Below are positions 23,732 to 30,228 of a DNA stretch of 30,316 nucleotides, piece after piece. The notes beneath the pieces are model-generated. The model did not search any database and was not told the origin of the DNA. It was given only the letters and a program-made list of their open reading frames with translations. A program made the position numbers and the translations under genes. Origin of the DNA: Damh-18 sp964390945 (lineage in GTDB: Bacteria; Patescibacteriota; Minisyncoccia; Phycocordibacterales; UBA918); contig CAYMIV010000013.1 in NCBI GenBank assembly GCA_964390945.1, forward strand, positions 1 to 30,316, read 5' to 3'. Positions within the stretch are counted from its first letter, which is position 1, and every line of letters begins with the position of its first letter.

Positions 23732-23854
23732 AGAACATGGTCAAAAAGCTTAGAGACAAGGCACACGAGTGAGGAAATATGAGACGTATTCAATATACGA
23801 TGAGTGTTTCCGAACGAAGTGTAACGCAGTATCTGAGGTTTTTGACCATGTTCT
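23732..23854. repeat. 123-bp near-palindromic hairpin element with 16-bp perfect terminal inverted repeats
   Basis: AGAACATGGTCAAAAA (23732-23747) is the exact reverse complement of TTTTTGACCATGTTCT (23839-23854). The interior continues to pair imperfectly: CTTAGA with TCTGAG, ACAC with GTGT, GGAAA with TTTCC, and a CGTAT...ATACG centre. The whole element would fold as one long hairpin. No target-site duplication is visible at its edges and it has no reading frame. It could be a MITE-like remnant or a structured RNA. It ends 5 nt before the def promoter. Confidence 0.75.
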
Positions 23855-23859
23855 GCGTG

Positions 23860-23888
23860 TTCATTTTCGCCAGTAATTGCGCTATAGT
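23860..23888 (+). promoter_or_regulatory. def promoter, near-leaderless
   Basis: TTCATT (23860-23865), a 17-bp spacer and TATAGT (23883-23888) place the start a few nt before the ATG at 23898. No Shine-Dalgarno is present. Confidence 0.7.
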
Positions 23889-23897
23889 GTGAGCACT

Positions 23898-24455
23898 ATG
23901 GCAAAACTGGTCCCCAAAGAACACCCGGCACTCCATGAAATGGCGGAGGAGGTTCCGCCGGATGAAATCACGTCGCCAAAAATTCAAAAGGTGCTCAAGG
24001 ATATGCGCACCGCGCTCGACTCATACAACGTCGATGGGTTTAATGGTGTTGCCATCGCGGCGCCGCAAATCGGTATTCCGCTTCGTATATTTCTTGTCCA
24101 CGATACGAACACCGAACGCCCCAAGGATGCGCAACCGATTCCCGACCTTGTCGCGATAAATCCGACAATCGTAAAACTTTCTAAAACGAAAAAGGAAGTT
24201 GGTGAGGGGTGTCTTTCTGTTCCAGAATCATACGGGGCTGTTGAGCGCTCGACCCACGCAACCCTTCGTGCGTATGATGAACGCGGAAACAAGTTCGAGC
24301 GCGGCGCAAGCGGCCTCCTTGCACAGATTTTTCAGCACGAGGTCGATCATCTCGATGGTATTCTCTTTATTGATCGTGCGGTGAAAATTTGGAATAAAGA
24401 CGAGATAGAAGCAAAGCGAATGCCCGAAGCCGGAGATGATGACCATGCAACATAA
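23898..24455 (+). CDS. def: Peptide deformylase
   Basis: Def removes the N-formyl group from nascent proteins using a metal ion. The 185-residue protein shows all three motifs: GVAIAAPQ (50-57, variant of GxGLAAxQ), EGCLS (103-107, Cys metal ligand) and QHEVDHLDG (146-154, HExxH ligands). An upstream TTG would add seven residues, but the promoter -10 lies inside that extension, so ATG 23898 is preferred. It overlaps fmt by 11 nt; the pairing of deformylase with formyltransferase is the common arrangement. Confidence 0.97.
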   Translation: MAKLVPKEHPALHEMAEEVPPDEITSPKIQKVLKDMRTALDSYNVDGFNGVAIAAPQIGIPLRIFLVHDTNTERPKDAQPIPDLVAINPTIVKLSKTKKEVGEGCLSVPESYGAVERSTHATLRAYDERGNKFERGASGLLAQIFQHEVDHLDGILFIDRAVKIWNKDEIEAKRMPEAGDDDHAT

Positions 24456-25302
24456 GTCGGATAATTTTGTTTTTTTCGGCACACCACAGATTGCGGTGAT
24501 AGTTTTGGATGAACTTGAGAAGGCGGGACACCTCCCCTCGCTCATTGTGACCAACCCCGACAAACCGGTCGGCCGCCATCACGAACTTACTCCATCTCCA
24601 GTAAAAGTCTGGGCGCGCGAGCGCGGAATCGAAAGTTTTGAACCCGCATCTCTCCGCAATGAAGAGGCGTACGCAAAGTTGTCGGCAGAACAGCATGACC
24701 TTTTCATTGTCGCCGCATACGGCAAAATTATTCCCGAGAACATTCTCGCATTGCCCAAACACGGAACACTCAATGTGCACCCATCCCTTCTCCCCAAACT
24801 TCGCGGTGCAAGTCCGATACGCTCTGCGATACTGGGGGACGTGAAAGAGACTGGCGTAACTATCATGGAGATGGATGCAGAACTCGACCATGGTCCTATC
24901 GTTGCGCAAAAAAATGTCCCGATTTCTGAATGGCCGCCGCATGGGCGAAAACTCGACGAACTTCTCGCGCAAGAAGGCGGCGCGCTTCTTGCATCGGTCA
25001 TTCCCGACTGGCTCGAAGGAACCAGAGAGGCAACTCCGCAGGCACATAACGAAGCGACTTTTTGCACAAAGATCACAAAAGAGATGGGAGAGCTCAATCT
25101 TGCAGACGACCCATACCAGAACCTTCTCAAAATTAGAGCGTTCGACGGTTGGCCGGGGACATTCTTCTTTGCCGAAAAAAATGGCGCGCGCGTTCGTGTG
25201 AAAATTGTGGACGCCAAACTCGATGCCGATGGCTCGCTCAAGATTACTCGCGTCATTCCTGAGGGAAAAAACGAAATGTCATACAAAGACTTTGTGCGTT
25301 GA
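24445..25302 (+). CDS. fmt: Methionyl-tRNA formyltransferase
   Basis: Fmt formylates Met-tRNA-fMet with 10-formyl-THF, the counterpart of the preceding deformylase. The 285-residue protein opens with NFVFFGTPQIAVIVLDEL. The formyl-transfer core GTLNVHPSLLPKLRGASPI (catalytic Asn and His) is near residues 107-125. MEMDAELDHGPIVAQ supplies the conserved Asp. The C-terminal domain is short (IRAFDGWPGTFFF onward), so the protein is slightly under the typical 310. Three ATGs (24436, 24439, 24445) follow GGAG; the third has the best spacing (9 nt) and starts nearest the Rossmann strand. It is translationally coupled to def. Confidence 0.96.
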   Translation: MQHKSDNFVFFGTPQIAVIVLDELEKAGHLPSLIVTNPDKPVGRHHELTPSPVKVWARERGIESFEPASLRNEEAYAKLSAEQHDLFIVAAYGKIIPENILALPKHGTLNVHPSLLPKLRGASPIRSAILGDVKETGVTIMEMDAELDHGPIVAQKNVPISEWPPHGRKLDELLAQEGGALLASVIPDWLEGTREATPQAHNEATFCTKITKEMGELNLADDPYQNLLKIRAFDGWPGTFFFAEKNGARVRVKIVDAKLDADGSLKITRVIPEGKNEMSYKDFVR

Positions 25303-25387
25303 TTTCTCGAAGCGTCACGTGGCGCATCTTTGCATTTTTGCCCTTGACCGTATATGGTAGTCACTGGAAAGTAACAGGAGTATATAC

Positions 25388-25810
25388 ATGGAGAAAGTGC
25401 TCGCTCTTGTTTCGTGTACCGCAAAGAAACGTTTTACCCGCGGACCTGCGGAAGAAATGTATTCGTCAGTCTGGTTTGCCCTGGCGCGCAGATATGTGAA
25501 AGAAATGCAGTGCCCATGGTACATCCTCTCCGCAAATTACGGGCTTCTAGAGCCAGGTGAAGTCATCAATACGTACAATCGTGCCCTCAATGAAGCCACT
25601 GCGGACGACCGGCAGGTATGGGCACGCAATGTCGGAAAAAAACTCCTGAATGCTCAACCGGACGTTTTGAATGTCATGATATTTGCGGGAAGGCACTACC
25701 GTGAATACCTGATTCCCTATCTTACGGAACATGGCGTGAGGGTCGAGGTGCCGCTTCTTAAAATGCGCATTGGTGAGCAACTCTCGTGGCTCAAAAAACA
25801 TACGAAATAA
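25388..25810 (+). CDS. DUF6884-like protein
   Basis: The 140-residue protein begins VLALVSCTAKKRF, continues AEEMYSSVWFALARRYVKE and WYILSANYGLLEPGEVINTYNRAL (in two parts), and later has NVMIFAGRHYREYLIPYL. This pattern (VSCxxKK, Y.S..F, .ILSA.YGLL.P...I..Y...L) is the one I associate with DUF6884, whose biochemical role is not known to me. AGGAG seven nt before the ATG supports the start. A TTTGCA-16-TATATG promoter candidate lies upstream. It is followed by a strong terminator, so it is monocistronic. Confidence 0.8.
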   Translation: MEKVLALVSCTAKKRFTRGPAEEMYSSVWFALARRYVKEMQCPWYILSANYGLLEPGEVINTYNRALNEATADDRQVWARNVGKKLLNAQPDVLNVMIFAGRHYREYLIPYLTEHGVRVEVPLLKMRIGEQLSWLKKHTK

Positions 25811-25818
25811 AATACTCG

Positions 25819-25852
25819 CCCCGCGTTCGACACTATCGAGCGCGGGGATTTT
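25819..25852 (+). terminator. Intrinsic terminator after the DUF6884-like gene
   Basis: A 12-bp stem CCCCGCGTTCGA / TCGAGCGCGGGG with a 5-nt loop is followed by ATTTTT. Confidence 0.93.
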
Positions 25853-25865
25853 TCGTGTTCAATTG

Positions 25866-25894
25866 TTGAATCCTTTATCCAATCGGTGTACTCT
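25866..25894 (+). promoter_or_regulatory. Candidate promoter of the 123-residue protein gene
   Basis: TTGAAT (25866-25871), a 17-bp spacer and TACTCT (25889-25894). An AAAGGAGG ribosome site follows. Confidence 0.55.
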
Positions 25895-25920
25895 ATTTCA
25901 AGATACGAAAGGAGGCGACT

Positions 25921-26292
25921 ATGCATACCGTCGGTTTTGTAAATCGTTTCGGTTCCTTCCCGGCACCGGTCGTGCTTGTGGTACGGAGCGGTGAGAAGAT
26001 GTTTTTCATTTTTCCATCAGGGCAGATTCGGGAATTCCCTACCGTAGTATTCGGCGAATCAATTCGTAACAATTTCCAGTTCTACCCGGTATTCGAGACG
26101 CGCGGGTATGCAATTGGACAGATTGGGTTCGCATTCGGAGAACGCGACGTGTTCATTGGTACCAAAAACGAAATCCTTGAGGCGATAGAGCTCGCCTGCG
26201 AAAAATCGTCCAGTGAGCGCGTGCGAGCAAAACTTGCGGCATTTGCTGATACACTCCGCAACAAGGGATACTTTGACGAACACCCTCAATGA
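25921..26292 (+). CDS. Hypothetical protein, 123 residues
   Basis: I do not recognise this protein. A perfect AAAGGAGG five nt before the ATG fixes the start. The first two thirds look like a small beta-rich domain (VVLVVRSGEKMFFIFPSGQI, then GYAIGQIGFAFGERDVFIGT). A C-terminal helix follows (EILEAIELACEKSSSERVRAKLAAFADTL, in two parts). There is no signal peptide. It is isolated between two terminators, with its own promoter. Confidence 0.78.
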   Translation: MHTVGFVNRFGSFPAPVVLVVRSGEKMFFIFPSGQIREFPTVVFGESIRNNFQFYPVFETRGYAIGQIGFAFGERDVFIGTKNEILEAIELACEKSSSERVRAKLAAFADTLRNKGYFDEHPQ

Positions 26293-26310
26293 TGAGTGTG
26301 GAGTATGCGA

Positions 26311-26335
26311 AACCGCGCACCAAGGGTGCGCGGTT
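26311..26335. terminator. Bidirectional terminator between convergent genes
   Basis: A perfect 11-bp stem AACCGCGCACC / GGTGCGCGGTT with an AAG loop has T's on the right and A's on the left. It serves both the 123-residue gene (plus) and hpf (minus). Confidence 0.9.
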
Positions 26336-26346
26336 TTATGTTTCTC

Positions 26347-26718
26347 TTATGAATCTCCGAATTGGAGCATTTCCTTTATCTTGCGGCGACCCATTCGAAA
26401 GAGGCTTTCCCGCTTCTCATTTGATTTTGTCAGTTCGTGTCGGAGTTCATCGCGGATGATATCAATCGCTTTCTCAATGCTCTCCTCGGTTGCCTCTGCG
26501 CGGTACAATTTTCCACGCACCGCAAGATTTACTTCCGCTCGATATATTTTTCCCGATTGATGCTCGGGGAGTTTTTCAACTTCCACTTCACAATTTGTTG
26601 CTGTTTCTCCCGTGGGGAGCAATTTATCAAGTGACTGGAGTTTTTCATCGAGAAGTGTTGAGAGCCCCGGCGAAATTTCAATATTTGAGGACTTAACGTT
26701 GATAGTAGGAAATGTCAT
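26347..26718 (-). CDS. hpf: Ribosome hibernation promoting factor (short HPF/RaiA family)
   Basis: HPF/YfiA proteins bind the 30S decoding channel and keep idle ribosomes inactive. The 123-residue protein has the beta-alpha-beta-beta-beta-alpha pattern: NVKSSNIEISPGLSTLLDEKLQSLDKLL (in two parts), CEVEVEK, YRAEVNLAVRGKLYRAEATEESIEKAIDIIRDEL (in parts), and a basic C-terminal helix. The 'long' dimerisation domain is absent. It is the last gene of a PEBP-glutaredoxin-DUF167-hpf run, 26 nt after the DUF167 gene. Confidence 0.9.
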   Translation of the reverse strand: MTFPTINVKSSNIEISPGLSTLLDEKLQSLDKLLPTGETATNCEVEVEKLPEHQSGKIYRAEVNLAVRGKLYRAEATEESIEKAIDIIRDELRHELTKSNEKRESLFRMGRRKIKEMLQFGDS

Positions 26719-26744
26719 GGTTCTATGTATTTAAACTCATAACG

Positions 26745-26966
26745 CTACACGTCTATAGTAAAGATTTTTGAAGGAGAACGATGCCCCGTCAGCATCTTAA
26801 TGCTCGAAACGGGCACATGGAGAGCCATTCCAAGCAACTCCATTATACGCCTGTTTGCCTGATTGCGCTCGGCCCTTTCGCGCACCGCAATATGAAACTC
26901 TGACTCGCTCACTTTGGTCACAAGTTCTTTTTTTGCCCCCGGGGTTGCCCGCACGTGTACATACAT
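26745..26966 (-). CDS. DUF167 (YggU) family protein
   Basis: The 73-residue protein is typical of the small DUF167 fold: VHVRATPGAKKELVTKV, FHIAVRERAERNQANRRIMELLGMAL (in two parts) and VSSIKMLTGHRSPSKIFTI, matching the usual V.V.P.A....V, A.....AN.A....LA and S.V.I..G..SR.K motifs. Cellular role unknown. The start was chosen at the Met of MYVHV (26966), eight nt after the glutaredoxin stop; an upstream in-frame start would overlap glutaredoxin. Confidence 0.88.
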   Translation of the reverse strand: MYVHVRATPGAKKELVTKVSESEFHIAVRERAERNQANRRIMELLGMALHVPVSSIKMLTGHRSPSKIFTIDV

Positions 26967-26974
26967 GACAATTT

Positions 26975-27277
26975 CTAGGCGTCTTTTGAACTGCACACCT
27001 CGCAGAGCCCCTCGCCTCGATAAACGTGCACACTCGACTTCGCCGCCTTCTCCCCGTATGTCGTCGTGAGGTATGCGACAATATCGTCTGATTCATACAG
27101 GTGCGTATCGCCATCCACAAGGTATGGGACTTGTCTTTTGCCTCCAAGTTCGATGAGTTCCGCAACAACTGACTCATCAGCAATATTCTTTTTTGTAAAC
27201 GAAAGCCGAAGAGTATCGAGCGCGACAATCACCTTTTCGGTATAGGGACACCCTGACTTTCCATAAACTGTTATCAT
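26975..27277 (-). CDS. Glutaredoxin / GST-N-domain-like thiol protein
   Basis: The 100-residue thioredoxin-fold protein has CPYT at residues 10-13 directly after the first strand (ITVYGKSG), the cis-proline loop RQVPYLVD and the glutathione-site-like YESDDIVAYL. It lies between glutaredoxins (about 80-90 residues) and GST N-terminal domains in appearance. A second CxxC (CEVC) near the C-terminus is extra. It likely reduces disulfides or mixed disulfides. It lies 19 nt after the PEBP gene in the same run. Confidence 0.87.
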   Translation of the reverse strand: MITVYGKSGCPYTEKVIVALDTLRLSFTKKNIADESVVAELIELGGKRQVPYLVDGDTHLYESDDIVAYLTTTYGEKAAKSSVHVYRGEGLCEVCSSKDA

Positions 27278-27296
27278 TCTATTTTGAAATTATTTT

Positions 27297-27893
27297 TTAA
27301 TGCTGTATGCGTTCATAACGTCCGGTAAGCGTTGCCTGGTTGAGAGTCATACTCCGTGCCGCTTCCTCAACCTCATCAAGTGTTGGTGCCTTACTAAAGT
27401 GGAGAGTTCCTGAAATCGCGTAGAGTCGAAAGATATATCGATGCTCTTTATCTGGCGGACATGGGGCGACATAGCCCGGTTCTCCTGTAGAGTTTATACC
27501 TTCTGAGCCCATTTTTTCTCCTTCCGGGATGATGTTTGTATCGGATGAGAGATTATAGAGCACCCAGTGGTCGAACTTTTCGATTCCGCGAGACTGCTTT
27601 ACCGACTCCGGAATATCGGAATCATCCATGACGAGTACGAGGGATTTGGTTTCTTCGGGTATACCCGCGATATTGAGTTCAGGGCTTATTCCCTCGCCAT
27701 CGCAGGAAAATTTTTGCGGTATAAGGCCACCTTCTTGAAAGGCGGGTGAAGTGAGTGTAAGTGTCATCGCGTTATTTGATTCCTGAATCGTCTCTTCTGT
27801 AACCGTGGGCGCTTCAGCGCGCTCAAACGCAATAATCGCCCCGACAAAGACAATGAGAGTCATGATGCCAAGGAGGGTGAACGCGTGTCGCAT
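27297..27893 (-). CDS. YbhB/YbcL-type phosphatidylethanolamine-binding-like protein, membrane-anchored or secreted
   Basis: The 198-residue protein begins with a membrane/signal segment (about residues 4-22, FTLLGIMTLIVFVGAIIAF) followed by an acidic Thr-rich linker. The PEBP domain follows: LTLTSPAFQEGGLIPQKFSC, SPELNIAGIPEETKSLVLVMDDSD (in two parts), KFDHWVLYNL, GYVAPCPPDKEHRYIFRLYAI (in two parts). The ligand-site residues DDxD, H in DHW and the CPP-H region are present. The bacterial family's role is not settled. An in-frame GTG at 27911 would add six residues before the natural N-terminus. Confidence 0.9.
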   Translation of the reverse strand: MRHAFTLLGIMTLIVFVGAIIAFERAEAPTVTEETIQESNNAMTLTLTSPAFQEGGLIPQKFSCDGEGISPELNIAGIPEETKSLVLVMDDSDIPESVKQSRGIEKFDHWVLYNLSSDTNIIPEGEKMGSEGINSTGEPGYVAPCPPDKEHRYIFRLYAISGTLHFSKAPTLDEVEEAARSMTLNQATLTGRYERIQH

Positions 27894-27922
27894 GCATGTA
27901 TGGTAGCACACGTCGCAACGTC

Positions 27923-27953
27923 AAAAAAAGAGGCCTTCACGTTGAAAGCCTCT
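27923..27953 (-). terminator. Intrinsic terminator of the ParB-like gene
   Basis: On the minus strand an 11-bp stem AGAGGCTTTCA / TGAAGGCCTCT (one mismatch-like wobble) with a 3-nt loop is followed by T7. It lies 20 nt after the ParB-like stop. Confidence 0.9.
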
Positions 27954-27972
27954 CTGGTGGTGCTGTTTCGCA

Positions 27973-28971
27973 CTATCGCATGTTCTGATACTTGGTCGCC
28001 CTTATTGATTCAAGAAGTGTGCGAATCTCACCAGCGGCGATGAGCGCCGGCTTGATTTGAGCGAGAAGTACATCAACATCTATGACACTCAAACAATTGA
28101 TGAGTTGTCTGACGTACTCGCGGTACTCGGAAGAGTGGCGCTGTCCGCAGAAACTGTTCACGACCCGGTCGAGACCGCCCGCGAGTCGTTGAAGGGCACG
28201 CTTCTCATCTGATGGCTTCCGACCCCGCACCTTCTCACCGAGCTCTTCTCGAATCCGTCGCGCCTCCTGCGCAATGTAACGGCGCATCGCCACATGCCCG
28301 TTTTTTTTCCGAATTTCCTCTGCCTTTTTAAGAATTTCGGTTTGCTTTTCTATAGGCGCGACGACGAGTTTGCAGGCGTCTTGGAAATTGAGTCGTTTTT
28401 GGTCGTCTTCCTCATCGAGAAGCTCGAGGAGTTCCGGGCTCAAGTTTCCAAGTCGATGATAATTGTCAGCCCAGGAACGGCTTTTACCAAATGCGGCAGC
28501 GACTCTTTCGAGCGCCTTTCCAACCGCTCCGTGGGCATTCGAATGTGCAGCAATTTCCGTGCTAACGATTCTTCGTACAAGCATCACAATTTCAGCATGC
28601 GTGTGTGGTTCTCGACACGCGTTTTCCGATGCTTGTGCGAGATCACGATTTGTATCGTACATCCCGTCATACGGTTCAGGAAGAATGATGCAGTCCGCCT
28701 CGGAAAAACCACCCCTTTGAAGCGCACGGAACCTCCGTTCCCCAAACCTAATGATGAAGTGCGGTTGCCCGTTTTTCTGACCCGCGGGATTGACGGTTAT
28801 TAACTGCTGCAAGCCCTCGTTCTTAATGCTCGCGAGCAACTCTTCGATACCTTCATCTCTGAACTTTTTTCGTGGCTGGTTTACATCGAGGGAAATTTGA
28901 CGAAGTAGAAGTCTCCGCACAACTTGTTTTGGAACTTTCTGAACATTCCTTTGCGTCGCACGTGAAGACAT
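27973..28971 (-). CDS. ParB/Srx-fold DNA-binding protein (stand-alone ParB-like)
   Basis: The 332-residue protein has a ParB N-terminal domain (about 25-120): LRQISLDVNQPRKKFRDEGIEELLASIKNEGLQQLITVNP (in parts) and FIIRFGERRFRALQRGG. The GERRFRA motif corresponds to the CTP-binding GERR box of ParB. A KorB-like helical region follows (HTHAEIVMLVRRIV, ALERVAAAFGKSRSWADNYHRLGNLSPELLELL in parts), then a long basic C-terminal helical part. AAAGGAGG five nt before ATG 28971 fixes the start, although the frame is open 44 codons further up. No parA is adjacent and no parS-like TGTTTCACGTGAAACA was seen, so it may be a plasmid/phage-type ParB or a nucleoid regulator. Confidence 0.87.
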   Translation of the reverse strand: MSSRATQRNVQKVPKQVVRRLLLRQISLDVNQPRKKFRDEGIEELLASIKNEGLQQLITVNPAGQKNGQPHFIIRFGERRFRALQRGGFSEADCIILPEPYDGMYDTNRDLAQASENACREPHTHAEIVMLVRRIVSTEIAAHSNAHGAVGKALERVAAAFGKSRSWADNYHRLGNLSPELLELLDEEDDQKRLNFQDACKLVVAPIEKQTEILKKAEEIRKKNGHVAMRRYIAQEARRIREELGEKVRGRKPSDEKRALQRLAGGLDRVVNSFCGQRHSSEYREYVRQLINCLSVIDVDVLLAQIKPALIAAGEIRTLLESIRATKYQNMR

Positions 28972-29037
28972 GGATACCTCCTTTGTTCTGGATTGTGGAA
29001 AGAGCGCTTCATACCATCGTGAGCATGAATTAAAAAC

Positions 29038-29066
29038 AGCGTAGCATACCCGGGAAAGTTGTCCAA
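29038..29066 (-). promoter_or_regulatory. Candidate promoter of the ParB-like gene
   Basis: Minus-strand TTGGAC (29061-29066), a 17-bp spacer and TACGCT (29038-29043) lie between the terminator of the preceding gene and the start at 28971. Confidence 0.5.
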
Positions 29067-29085
29067 AACAGTCCCGAAAGAGGAT

Positions 29086-29116
29086 AAAGAAAAGCCGCCG
29101 CATGTTATTGCGGCGG
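29086..29116 (-). terminator. Intrinsic terminator overlapping the end of the 83-residue gene
   Basis: On the minus strand an 8-bp stem CCGCCGCA / TGCGGCGG is followed by CTTTTCTTT. The stop codon TAA of the 83-residue gene lies in the loop. Confidence 0.85.
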
Positions 29117-29356
29117 GGTTTTTACGCTCTCTTCCATCATATCAATCCAAAACCAATCGATGGCGAGTTGCATATCCTCGTCCGTGATTCGAACGGCGTA
29201 CGGGCTCGAGTACCAATCCTTGGCTGAAGCGAACGACTCGACCTCGCCCCAAATCGGCTCGAAGCCAGGAGCAAAGATGTTACCCGTACGCACCTTGATG
29301 TCCTTCGATTTGTAATCGAGGGCAATCTGCAGATCTTCCGCAACCTGTTGGAACAT
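29105..29356 (-). CDS. Hypothetical protein, 83 residues
   Basis: I do not recognise this protein. It is small, acidic and soluble, with FQQVAEDLQIALDYKSKDIK at the start and an aromatic C-terminal stretch DMQLAIDWFWIDMMEES. A GGAGG ribosome site, a TTGACG-16-TATAAA promoter and a terminator that begins within its last codons support it as a real, single-gene unit. It is the last minus-strand gene before the tRNA. Confidence 0.75.
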   Translation of the reverse strand: MFQQVAEDLQIALDYKSKDIKVRTGNIFAPGFEPIWGEVESFASAKDWYSSPYAVRITDEDMQLAIDWFWIDMMEESVKTPPQ

Positions 29357-29384
29357 GCTCCCTCCTTGGAGTTTTTACGAAACT

Positions 29385-29412
29385 TTTATACCACGCCGAT
29401 TAATTTCGTCAA
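29385..29412 (-). promoter_or_regulatory. Promoter of the 83-residue protein gene
   Basis: Minus-strand TTGACG (29407-29412), a 16-bp spacer and TATAAA (29385-29390), followed by AAGGAGGGAGC before the ATG. Confidence 0.8.
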
Positions 29413-29538
29413 TATTTCGGGGGAACGTATGTTCAGAGACCACTATTGCACCTCCCTCTTTTTTCAGTACAATGCTGCTACATTCTGTGATATTCGCCCT
29501 TGGGCGAAAACGGGTGGCCACCTCACATGAGAGCTGCT

Positions 29539-29568
29539 TTGAAACTATCGCGGAATGTGTGTTCTACA
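29539..29568 (+). promoter_or_regulatory. Candidate tRNA-Asn promoter
   Basis: TTGAAA (29539-29544), an 18-bp spacer and TCTACA (29563-29568) predict a start near 29575, about 5 nt before the tRNA. The stretch 29413-29538 upstream holds no gene; a short GC dyad CGCCCTTGGGCG is at about 29495-29506. Confidence 0.45.
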
Positions 29569-29589
29569 CAATTACATATTCCGCGATAG
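29545..29589. repeat. 12-bp inverted repeat pairing the tRNA 5' end with its upstream flank
   Basis: CTATCGCGGAAT (29545-29556) is the exact reverse complement of ATTCCGCGATAG (29578-29589), which covers the first ten bases of the tRNA. The spacer is 21 nt and itself contains GTGT/ACAC. Confidence 0.7.
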
Positions 29590-29613
29590 CTCAACGGTAG
29601 AGCAGCTCCCTGT

Positions 29614-30228
29614 GAACGCGTTACCACATGGTATACTTACATAAGTTATGCCAGAAAAACGCACATACGCTGATCGCGCTGAATACAATAAACAAGCAGT
29701 GGCGAAACGTCGTCGCAAAATAAAAGAAATGCTTGTTGAGTATAAGGGCGGTAAATGCATGGTATGTGGTTACAAACGCTATTTTGGAGCATTTGATCTG
29801 CATCATGTCGGAGATTCCCCCAAAGCATTCGGTCTCGCAACAAGTGGACTGACTCGCTCATGGGAGAAGAGTAAAGCCGAAGCAGATAAATGTATCCTTC
29901 TATGCGCAAATTGCCACAGAGAAGTGCATGGCGGTGTTACGCAGCTACCCAGAGGAAACTCGGGTAAGAAAACAAGGTGAATTGTCCGAAGTGTTGGATT
30001 ATACCAATACCGGATCCGGAACCAACTGGTTCTAGGACTGGAAGCCCTAATGCACAAGCATGGGTAATCAGCAGCCAAGCGTGTTGCGAAAGTAACATGA
30101 AGGTTCAGAGACTATCCCTTACGGGAGTAGCCCCAAAGTGGGTCGAAGCGCCTTGCACCGAAGTTTAGTCAATCGACTAAAACCGGTGATGATATAGTCC
30201 ACCCCTTTAAGGAATTAGAGGATACGTG
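29614..30228 (+). mobile_element. Group I self-splicing intron (615 nt) with internal HNH endonuclease gene
   Basis: Group I core elements are readable. The Q-like segment GGGTAATCAGCAGCC (about 30061-30076) and the R segment GGTTCAGAGACTAT (about 30104-30117) are present. The S segment GATATAGTCC (about 30191-30200) lets P7 form (GACTAT with ATAGTC). Other helices: P5 (CCC..ATGC-ACAA-GCAT-GGG), P6 (CGTGTTGC-GAAA-GTAACATG), P8 (GTTTAGTC-AATC-GACTAAAAC) and P2 (TACCC-A-GAG-GAAA-CTC-GGGTA, 29946-29966). P1 pairs exon CTGU plus intron GAACGC with 29934-29944 (one bulged A), giving the U-G pair at the 5' splice site. The subgroup looks IA-like, but I cannot settle it. Confidence 0.9.
29648..29980 (+). 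CDS. HNH homing endonuclease encoded in the tRNA intron
   Basis: The 110-residue protein has a basic, Arg/Lys-rich N-terminus (AEYNKQAVAKRRRKIKEMLV) and a compact zinc-ribbon HNH domain. That domain has CMVC (37-40), the catalytic strand FDLHHVGD (His52-His53), a Lys/Ser-rich helix, and CANCHREVH (Cys86, Cys89, His90, His94). Intron-encoded HNH enzymes nick or cut intronless alleles to drive homing; the target here should be the tRNA-Asn anticodon region. No Shine-Dalgarno is evident. The last ~15 codons overlap P1 and P2 of the intron, so that segment is under both protein and RNA constraint. Confidence 0.9.
   Translation: MPEKRTYADRAEYNKQAVAKRRRKIKEMLVEYKGGKCMVCGYKRYFGAFDLHHVGDSPKAFGLATSGLTRSWEKSKAEADKCILLCANCHREVHGGVTQLPRGNSGKKTR

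Noticed and set aside
28972..29103. Upstream extension of the ParB-like gene
   Set aside because: A perfect AAAGGAGG precedes the ATG at 28971, and the extension runs through its likely promoter.
29493..29508. Terminator at TTCGCCCTTGGGCGAA
   Set aside because: No T-run on either exit side, and the loop is too small for the full stem.
29580..29620. A truncated tRNA-His (anticodon GTG)
   Set aside because: GTG arises only by reading into the intron; splicing gives GTT and loop CTGTTAA, and U1-A72 with G73 fit Asn.
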